64,000 nucleotides of DNA, from the NCBI RefSeq assembly GCF_026914185.1, contig NC_070573.1:1116001-1180000 (forward strand), read 5' to 3'. The stretch's first letter is position 1. Every line of letters begins with the position of its first letter. The notes beneath the pieces are model-generated. The model was given only the letters and a program-made list of their open reading frames with translations, was not told the DNA's origin and ran no database searches. The DNA comes from Puccinia triticina. Taxonomy: Eukaryota; Basidiomycota; Pucciniomycetes; Pucciniales; Pucciniaceae. This document shows positions 56,413-64,000 of this stretch, piece after piece. The translations under genes and the position numbers were made by a program.

Positions 56413-57622
56413 CCAGGAAGGTTTTTTTTGAGAGGCACGCTAGCCAGTCGACAAGCATCCTTGCTATCGCAGGCAACAAAGCGCGCTTCAAACGTGGGAA
56501 AGTAGTTCCAAAGGAAGGGCTAACATTGGATTTTACTGCGGGCGTCAATGAATTTATCAGTGAACAGCATTCCGGCGGTGAGCTATACATGCCCCATAAA
56601 TTGCCAGTTGAGCTTTGCATTCCATCAGTAGTCATCAAACCTGCATCCACGCCAGCTAATAAAAAAGAAGCGGAAGTCAATTTGAACGTTGACTGTCATG
56701 ACAAAAGAAGGCTTCAAGATGCTCCCAAAAGATCTACAGAAATACACCCGCCGTCTGCCTCGACGAGCAAGGCACAGGTCGTGCACCCTAATGCTCATTG
56801 AGTCTCACTGTTGACTTCTTCTCGCCGCGATAGCCACCATGCGCAACCTTGGCCTGATGAGGGACCTTAAAAGACAAGGACTCCAAAAGTGACTCAACAG
56901 TGTGACTCAACAATTGTAAATGTTCGGAGCGATGTGGCACGTTTAAGCCATAGTAAAGAATCTGACAGTCAGCGGAAGAAATTTGCAGCATCTGATACTG
57001 ATACTACCACCAGTGAACTTGATTTGCCAAATGATTCCCGGCGGATGACCCTGCGCAAGCAACGCCTCAAGGATCTGGCGCTGAATTCTCGCGGAGGTGT
57101 GGCCAACCTGGTACAAAAATTTGAAAGCCCCAGACCCAGTCCACAAAAGGCTATCCGACCTGATTCTCCGGTTGTCGATGATGTCCCTAAGCCTACCAAT
57201 GTTGAAGAATGCTCCGCTCAAAGGAAACCTCTGAAGACAAATCCTCTTCTTGTCAGACCTTCTTTCAAAAGAGGGAAGAGTGAAGTTGTTTGTTTGACAA
57301 TGAGTATCCTGCAAGGCAAAAAGCCAGCAACTGGGATGGATAAAGCAGCCAGTCACATCGACCGTAATCAAAGTTTCGATTCTCTATTGCCCTGGCTAAC
57401 CGGAAAACAACCGGCTCAATAACAAACTCCCAAGGTAGCCTCCCGTATTCAGCGACCCGGCTCTTGCATTGCATCGCCTGGAATACCATCTTCACACGCA
57501 TATTCACACCACTCCTCTATGCTTCAAACCGGGACACACAATGGTGATTCATTGGCGGAAAAAGCTTGGCCACTCCGTCCACGAAGCCACGTCAAGAAGC
57601 GTCTGTCCAACGCATATTGACC
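56413..57622 (+). pseudogene. Decayed ~400-codon frame of unknown origin
   Basis: A single plus-strand frame stays coding-like for 1.2 kb with only three internal stops: TGA 56799, TAA 56862, TAA 57420, then TGA 57620. It reads NKARFKRGKVVPKEGLTLDF, LPVELCIPSVVIKP, later SRGGVANLVQKFESPRPSP and LLVRPSFKRGKSE, then SPGIPSSHAYSHHSSM and AEKAWPLRPRSHVKKRL. Low-complexity, Ser/Pro/Lys-rich, without transposon motifs. It looks like the disordered part of a host regulatory protein that was copied and decayed, which is inference. No start codon is assignable because the repeats upstream cut into it. Confidence 0.4.
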
Positions 57623-58044
57623 CAAGCAATTCTTCATGAACAAAAAGACATTGCAAATTCTAGGATTAATCCAGGGTGGCTGACAGGTCTCAATTTTTTT
57701 TCTTTTTTTTTAACTTCAACAATTGATGCTATCAGAAGTCTCCAAGTCTACTTTTTATCAGAAAAGGAAAAAAATTGACCCCTGCCCTCACTCATGATAC
57801 CATCCTGCACAAATTGTTAATTTGGTTGGTTGAACTTCCTGAAGATATTGCACATCATACTTGAAGTGCTACATACATAGAAGGCCTTTTTGAAATTAGT
57901 TTACCATGGTTTAGCATATTTTTGTCAGGTTCTTTTTTTTATCTACTTTTGTTATCAACCACAGATTAATGAGGAATATTTCCACATAAAATTTCATTGG
58001 AAAATTGTTCTGCATATAAAACCCAGAAATATTGTGTTTGGGGT
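57623..58044. other. Non-coding stretch
   Basis: AT-rich; nothing recognised. Confidence 0.4.
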
Positions 58045-58870
58045 CACATCCATTATGCAGCAGCTACAATCTGATCAGTTGCTAAACATCACTACTTTGG
58101 TAGTTTCTTGGTGTTTCTGCCACATCCCAGCATGGGAATTCTTCCAAGATATTGTTATCAAAATGTTGAAAAGCCCCCAAAGTTTCAATATGTACCTTTA
58201 CTGACCACGAAACCCCCAAATGTAGCAGCTACAGTCTGATCAGTTTCCAAATATCACTACTTTGGTAGTGACTGGGTGTTTCTGCCACTTTATCTCATCC
58301 CAGGGTGCGAATTCTTCTGCCATATGGTTATCAAAATGTTGAAAAGCTCTCAAAAATTTCATTATGTACCTTTACTGACCATGAAACCCCCAAATGTAGC
58401 AGCTACAGCCTGGTCAGTTTCCAAATATCACCACTTTGGTAGTGTCTTGGTGTTTCTGCCACTATATCGCATCCCAGGGTGGGAATCCTTCTGCCATATG
58501 GATACCAAAATGTTAACAAGCCCCCAAAGTTTCACTATGTGCCTTTATCAACCACAAAACCCCCAAATGTATCAGCTACAGTCTGATCAATTCCCATATA
58601 TCACTACTTTGGTAGTTTCTTGGTGTTTCTGCCATTATATATCATCCCACAGTGGGAATTCTTCCGCCATAAGGTTACTCAAATGTTGACAAGCCCCCAA
58701 AGTTTCATTATGTACCTTTACTGACCACAAAACCCCCAAGACTGTAGCTGCTACTTTCAAAGGTTTTGTGTTCAGTAAAGGTACACAATGAAACTTTGGG
58801 GGCTTGTCAACATTTTGGAAACCATATTGCAGGAGAATTCCCACGCTGGGATGAGATATAGTGGCGGTGT
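58045..58870. repeat. ~165-176-bp satellite, four units and one inverted
   Basis: Units with CAGCTACAGTCTGATCAG and AAGCCCCCAAAGTTTCA at about 58060, 58225, 58400 and 58573, then an inverted partial copy (58755-58870) that can pair with the last direct unit. Confidence 0.85.
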
Positions 58871-59477
58871 GGTAGATGGAAAGGTTCCACTACATCAAAA
58901 ATAAAAAAATTCTCTGTTTTCTTTTATTTACATAGTATTCATCAGGAATCATGGACTATGGCGCAAGGACGGGACTTGACAGGACTAGAAGTTACATTCC
59001 AAGCTACATATACACCTCACCTCCTATTACAACCTCACGTTTACATACACAACCTAGCTGCTGGACAGCTACACATACTCATCTACACTGCATAGTATGT
59101 ACATGCATTCTAAATTAGTGGATCTTCACAACTGACAGCTGCAGGTGACATCATAGAAGTACCACATTAAATCCCTCATGTTCTGACCAATCATAGTCAC
59201 TCATTCAGTTTCCCTGCAGCTAAAATCCCTCATACATGGCCTCCTTGTAGCTAAATTCCCTCACATTTGTCTATATAAGGAGCTCTCTTCCCCCCCTCAG
59301 TGGTCTTTTCCTTAGTTCATTACTCACCAATTACAGTCAACCCAACATTTACATAAACAACCTTACATACATTTAACAACCTACATACATAACAACCCTT
59401 ACAATAACAATATCAACAAATTATTCAGTGTCATCAACAAGCTCATCTTGAACCAACCAACCCTATCACTTCATTAA

Positions 59478-59510
<33 letters not shown>

Positions 59511-59599
59511 TCTGGTAGTATAGAAGGGCAGAGTTTGCACCTCCATCATCCCCTTCTCCATTCAGCAAAAGGTTCTCAGGAACACTTTTGAGTCGTACA
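58871..59599 (+). mobile_element. Gypsy LTR (5'), left border not resolved
   Basis: Ends at 59599 with GAGTCGTACA after CCAAGCTTACCTTGGTGGG, the same 3' end as the solo LTR at 20758-21673. TATATAAGG promoter at 59274. The internal region and gag follow, so this is the 5' LTR of a Gypsy element on the plus strand; the start near 58871 is an estimate. Confidence 0.65.
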
Positions 59600-60206
59600 A
59601 GGGAGTCCCCAACGTGATAGGATAATCTTGTGGATTGACAAACGTATAACCAATTTCAATCGAAACCAGAAGCATTCGTCGAAGGATTTCAACTTTGGAC
59701 GGAAAAAGGAATTGAATTTATCAACAAATCTAGAATACTCAACGGCATATTCAGTTATTCTGTTGGACGACTAGTTCAATTTTAGGAACCATCTACGGGA
59801 CCAATTACAAACCTTTGAAGAGAAAGTGTAACCACCGGATCTGAAAGGAGTTTTTTCGAAGGAAGCGGCTGATTATATACTGGAAGACGGTGTGTCGTAC
59901 CAAAGGATCCGGATAATCAGATACTGTTAGAAGAAAACTCTGGAGCCAACTCGAAGGAAACAGCCAATTATATACTGAACGACGGTGTGTAGTACCTAAG
60001 GATTCGGATAATTAGGATACTGTTTGAAGAATACTCCCATTACGGTAAAAGTTATTTATTTTTTTTGAAGTATTGAGAAGAGAACCCCCAAATTGCCCTG
60101 GTAAAGAGACCAGAGACCAGAGATATTGTTGTTTCTTTTTCAGAGCACAGTAACAGTTAGCCAAGGATCGACATATTATAAAAACTAGGAATCAACACAA
60201 AACAAC
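59600..60206 (+). other. Gypsy untranslated leader
   Basis: Between LTR and gag start. Contains two ~65-bp near-copies (GGAAGCGGCTGATTATATAC at 59860; GGAAACAGCCAATTATATAC at 59957). Primer site not identified. Confidence 0.5.
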
Positions 60207-61202
60207 ATGAGTTTACCATTCAATATACCAGATTTGGAAGATGGATTCACACCCTCGACCCCGTTCAGGAACAGACCACTAGCCGGAACTTCAGGAACGC
60301 TTTGGAACCAGGATACCCAGAATCCACCGCCACCACCTTGAAAGGACAAAGGGAAAGGACCAGAAAATCAGTTCCGGACCCAAATGGAAGAAGACGTATC
60401 AGATTCAGATGAAACCCCACAACATCAAAATATACCACCGAGACAATCCACACCTCGACAACAACAACCATCTGGGTATGGAATACACAACACAGAAAAC
60501 AGACAAGAACCAATGTTCCAGCCTCAGTTTCAACCAAAAAGAAATCAGGCTCAGGCTGGACAACAACAACCTTTACAACCAGAACCACGAAAACCAGATC
60601 AACAAACTGGGTCAGCATATTACGAGGCTGCCTACCCACCAAGGCCGGTCATTATCAAGGACTCAGGACTTTACTATGAAGGAACTCAGTTCATGAAGTT
60701 CCTTAACAGATTTGAAAGAACAGCGAATGCATACGGGGCCACCAATCACGATAAAGCGGCTCAGATCCTGAGATTTATACGAAAGGAGGAGTTAAAATGT
60801 CAACTTGAGGAAATGGACGGATACGACGCTTACAATTGGACAAAACTCCGAGCAGAAATGGTGAAAGCATGGGGCGACCTGGATAATACGATCATGTATA
60901 CAATCAACGACCTTGTGAAAGTAGCAAAACAACAAGCAAAGGAGGGTATCACAAATTATCGGGACTATAAGCTATATGTATCAAAGTTCACGCTAGTACT
61001 CTCCTATCTGGTAAAAAACGAACATATCAACAAGAACGACGACGCCGGAATATTATTCTTAAGCGCCTTTTCAATTGAGAGTCAACGAAGCATCAAACGT
61101 ACACTAGTCACCAAGGATCAACTACCAAAAGCCAAGGATGGAAGTAACAAGGCTCCTAAATGGGACGATTTACTGATAGCGGCAGAAACGGAAGTGCGAG
61201 TT
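60207..61202 (+). pseudogene. gag: Ty3/Gypsy gag, truncated by Copia
   Basis: ATG at 60207 (MSLPFNIPDLEDGF). A TGA at 60339-60341 interrupts a Pro run; the frame continues KDKGKGPENQF, a Gln/Pro-rich stretch, then the retrotransposon capsid region: FMKFLNRFERTANAYGATN, DKAAQILRFIRKEEL, DNTIMYTINDLVKVAKQ and TNYRDYKLYVSKF. It is cut at 61202, within AAETEVR, by the second Copia element. Protease and polymerase would lie beyond the window if they survive. Confidence 0.85.
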
Positions 61203-61304
61203 TGTTGGAGTGTGGGGTGGACAAACTCCACATTTGGAGTGTGCGGGAGTCAAGAGGAGGTCCGGGGGGGGGGAAGCAATGAAATCAAGGTTTTTACCCT
61301 CAAT

Positions 61305-61344
61305 AGATTAAGAGTCTTCAGCCCACCAACTGAGCTACTCTTCG
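61305..61344 (+). other. Copia primer site complementary to a 5' half of tRNA-Lys(CTT)
   Basis: Its reverse complement reads TAGCTCAGTTGGTGGGC, a tRNA D-arm, followed by GAAGA-CTCTTAA-TC, an anticodon arm with anticodon CTT. It starts three bases after the presumed LTR end and runs towards a 5' tRNA end, as in the first Copia element but with a different tRNA. Confidence 0.65.
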
Positions 61345-61377
61345 ACATTCGACTATCGGCACCGACGGACCCGGTTT

Positions 61378-62667
61378 ATGGTCAATACTTGTCGGGAACA
61401 ACCTGAACTATTGGGACCCTTACCTCCACCGACTCGTGCGAAACGTCCGAAACAGACAAAAGCCTACAAGGCCCTTCTCCAACTACCCCCACTCCCGCCG
61501 TCGCCTGTCGAGGAGAAACACGATCCACTCAAACACAATCGTCCTCCGTCTCCTTTCATTTCGGCCGTTTCTTACATTTTCTCTAAGACACTAACCCGAC
61601 ACATCGACAACGAAAAACTAGATTCGATCCCATTTCTGCCTGGTCACCGGACGGTCCCGAATCCCTTAGGACTACCTATCACAGCCATCATCCCAAAGCC
61701 GGAATACCAACCGAGATCAAACCACCCAAGAGGAACATCACCTGCACATTCTTCGTCGGAAACTTCATCCACCATATCTGAACTTGAACTAAGGCACCGA
61801 CCAACCTCCCTTCCTATGTCTCAGCCTACAACAACCGAGATCTCACCCAGAACCAAATTCCTACAACAACCGAGTATCTACAAGCAAGATGTGGAACTGC
61901 TGTTGGCCGACGGCTCCAACTTCAACAAATGGAAACGGGGCCTTACTCGGGTCATTCTTCTCACGCTCGGCCACGCTAATTTCTTCGACAAGGTGGAGAA
62001 CTACACCAAGCTATCGGCACAGGAGAACACCTGCCTCCTTCTCCTCATTCAAATCACGGTACATGACGAACTGTCATCCCTGGTTGATTGGTTCACTACT
62101 GGTACCAAAGCCTACGAAGCGGTCCAGTCCAACTTCCAGGGGACCATCCGTTTTTGCCAGATGGAACTTGTCGACAAGCTCTTGGAATTGCGCATTTCCG
62201 GCCCTAATACCGAGCCTTTGCAAATACCCGGTTTATTCAATAAAACCTTCGACATATTTTCCGATCTACAAAAGGTCGGCGCTCCACTCTCGCCACTCGT
62301 GGAGAGTCTCGTGCTCCAAAGTATTGTCCCGCCCCCGACATCGATGTCTCGATCGCAGCTTTTCCAGAACATCTCCTTGCAGCTCGGTAATAAAGCCGAC
62401 GTATCTGCGCGAGACATTCAAGCCATCATCACGTCGGCATACGGTGAATCACTTTGATTTAATTCAGCTGGACCGACAGTTCCGTCGGTTTTCCAAGCGG
62501 GACCAAGTCAGACCACAGCCAATCCATGGGGTGCCCCACAGCAAAACTTTGGGCAAAACCAACAAGGCCGACAACAACGCAACAACCCGAACTCCCGACA
62601 ACAGAACACATCATTCCAACGACCACAACAGCCCAACAACAACACCCGCAATCAAAACGTTGGTTGA
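61378..62667 (+). pseudogene. gag: Copia gag of the second element, two TGA stops
   Basis: The frame reads PSIYKQDVELLLADGSNFNK, WKRGLTRVILLTLGHANFF, LSAQENTCLLLLIQITVHDE, LSSLVDWFTTGTKAYEAVQ and ELRISGPNTEPLQIPGLFN, the pattern of Copia gag proteins of rust fungi. TGA at 62455-62457 interrupts after GESL; the same frame continues FNSAGPTVPSVFQAGPS and a Gln/Asn-rich linker to a second TGA at 62665-62667. Without the two stops gag and pol would be a single frame. The 5' start is uncertain: the frame is open upstream of 61378. Confidence 0.85.
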
Positions 62668-64000
62668 CCAGGCAATCCGACGATCGATGACATTGCTTCC
62701 GCCATCAACAACATTCGCAAAGGAAATACGGGACCCAGCGACCCCAATCTCCTCGCAGGGAGACCTTGTGTTTACTGCGGGGGCTTGGGTCACTGGAGAT
62801 CGACCTGTCCGATCCTCCGCAGAGACGCCGGTCTGCAACAACCCAATACCCCCGTCAATGGTCGCCCCGTTTCCGGTTTTGCCCGCCAAGCCGCACTTCC
62901 GAACGACCCACCCACTCGGCCTGATGAATTTCCGGCGGTTCAATCGGCAGTGGGTGCGGATGCGACAAGTGCCGCTGGCGCAGGCACGGTTTTGGATTCT
63001 GGGGCGACCCATCACGTGAGCGGCTCTTTCCGTGATTTTTCTTTTATGACAGCTTTGGAACCGCCTTTGAGACTGAATCTCGCTTCGTCGAATGGTTATA
63101 TGACTGCGACGCACAGTGGTCACCTCAGGATAACCAATGGGGCTGGTACACTGGCGGTGCCGAAGGTCCTGTACAGCCCGGACATGACGGGAACGCTTCT
63201 TAGCTTGGGACAATTTATCGATTCCGGTTTCCGCCCGGCGTTCCTTCCAAACAACGACATCCACCTAACCTCTTCCTTTATATCTATCACGGCCACGTAT
63301 CGTAACTGTTCTTGGTTTATCTTGTCCGGCGCTTTTCAACCCATTTGTTCCTCTATTAAATCGATTTCTCCCCCTATTCCTGTTTTTAATCCATCATTCG
63401 ACTGGCATTGCCGACTTGGGCACGTTTCGGACGACATCGTCAAACAATTTCTGAAGAGATTCGTGCCACACTTCGACATCAAATCCTGGACTCCATTTAT
63501 ATGTGAATCGTGCAAATTGTCCAAGAGCGAACGACGCTGTCATCACCTCCCAGAATCTATTCCTTTGAGCAACAAACTAGACCTTCTTGTGACTGATGTG
63601 CTGGGACCGCTCGACCCGGACATCAACGGCAATCGATTCCTACTCACTGTGCGAGACCACGCGACCACCTACTCGTTTGCTTTTCCCATGAAAAATTGTT
63701 CCGAAGTACCCTCTATCATTATATCTCTCATCAAGCGGATTATATCCCATTTCAAATCGGCTCCACGATACGTCCGGTGCGACAATGCTAAGGAGTACAC
63801 AACCCAATCCTTCTTGACATACCTCTCTTTGGTCGGCACATCAATAATTTTCACCTCTCCGTACACACCTGAACAAAATGGCGAAGCCGAACGATTGAAT
63901 CGTACCCTCGGTGACATAGCCCGTACGACCTTGAAGCATTCTCAACTTCCCGACTCTCTCTGGTCATACGCATACAAATGCGCGTGCTACCTGATTAACC
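62668..64000 (+). CDS. pol: Copia pol of the second element, partial
   Basis: Open without a stop to the window end, in the same frame as gag. In order: zinc knuckle CVYCGGLGHWRSTC (CX2CX4HX4C, near 62768); protease LDSGATHHVSGS (62992); GAG-pre-integrase with HCRLGHVSDDIV and CESCKLSKSERR; integrase core with VTDVLGPL, RCDNAKEYTT and SPYTPEQNGEAERLNRTL, all three acidic residues present. Reverse transcriptase and RNase H would lie beyond 64000. No start codon of its own is needed because it is part of a gag-pol frame. This is the best-preserved polymerase-side coding region in the window. Confidence 0.88.

Larger units (their letters stand above)
61203..64000 (+). mobile_element. Second Copia element, 5' part, runs off the window
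   Basis: Inserted in the Gypsy gag. LTR begins TGTTGGAGTG at 61203 and probably ends at ...CCCTCA 61302 (about 100 bp), preceded by GAGTT. A half-tRNA primer site follows, then gag and pol on the plus strand. The 3' LTR is outside the window, so age and target duplication cannot be judged. Confidence 0.85.

Noticed and set aside
61203..61344. A functional antisense tRNA-Lys gene
   Set aside because: Only the 5' half is present; no T arm or acceptor 3' strand follows. Position next to an LTR fits a primer site.

Overview
The window is a transposon graveyard from a nuclear fungal genome, most likely a rust fungus (Pucciniales, Puccinia-like). The basis is the mix of broken hAT, PIF/Harbinger with a SANT-type partner gene, Copia, Gypsy, DIRS and LINE genes, all with short fungal introns and high sequence decay. 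The species cannot be named from sequence alone. No ordinary host gene is clearly intact. The only undamaged multi-domain gene I can support is a Harbinger transposase at 16827-18141 (minus strand).

The layout is a set of nested insertions. A hAT transposase gene (3-613 and 52481-53717, both plus strand) is split by one very large inverted-repeat element, 614-52479 (51,866 bp). Its ends read CACTG... (left) and CACTA... (right, read inward), as in the CACTA/EnSpm group, and its arms are about 6 kb of matching inverted sequence. Both arms carry, in mirror order, the ~120-bp tip, a 32-bp array, a GC-rich palindrome region, a 42-bp array, a Copia integrase fragment, a SANT-domain fragment, a fold-back MITE, and two arrays built on the decamer ATTGCCAGGC. 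No CACTA transposase is visible inside, so the element looks non-autonomous.

Inside it, and later than it, sit: a Copia element with two identical 289-bp LTRs (740-5944, TSD TAACC); a tiny LINE stub (6164-6214); a Harbinger element (15354-18319, TSD ATT) that split one decamer array; a LINE ORF1 (19206-22528) interrupted by two solo LTRs; a Mutator-type MITE (22993-23872, 9-bp TSD); a third decamer array (24052-25620); and a DIRS-type retrotransposon (27585-44985). The DIRS RNase H region is cut by a solo LTR (28672-29391, TSD GGTTT) and by a second CACTG element of 12,854 bp (29915-42768, TSD CCA). That second element carries a tyrosine recombinase remnant, three TTTACA-type arrays, a 216-bp CACTG MITE and a broken small gene with its own TATA box.

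Right of the giant element lie the hAT C-terminus (with a Harbinger-type MITE, TSD TAA), a degraded ~400-codon frame of unknown origin (56413-57622), a ~170-bp satellite (58045-58870), and a Gypsy LTR with gag (to 61202). The gag is broken by a second Copia element (61203 to the window end). Three features tie the window together: nearly every tandem array in the two CACTG elements is built around a short perfect palindrome; most premature stops are TGA preceded by T, as expected from TCGA-to-TTGA mutation; and both Copia elements have a primer site matching a 5' half-tRNA instead of a tRNA 3' end.
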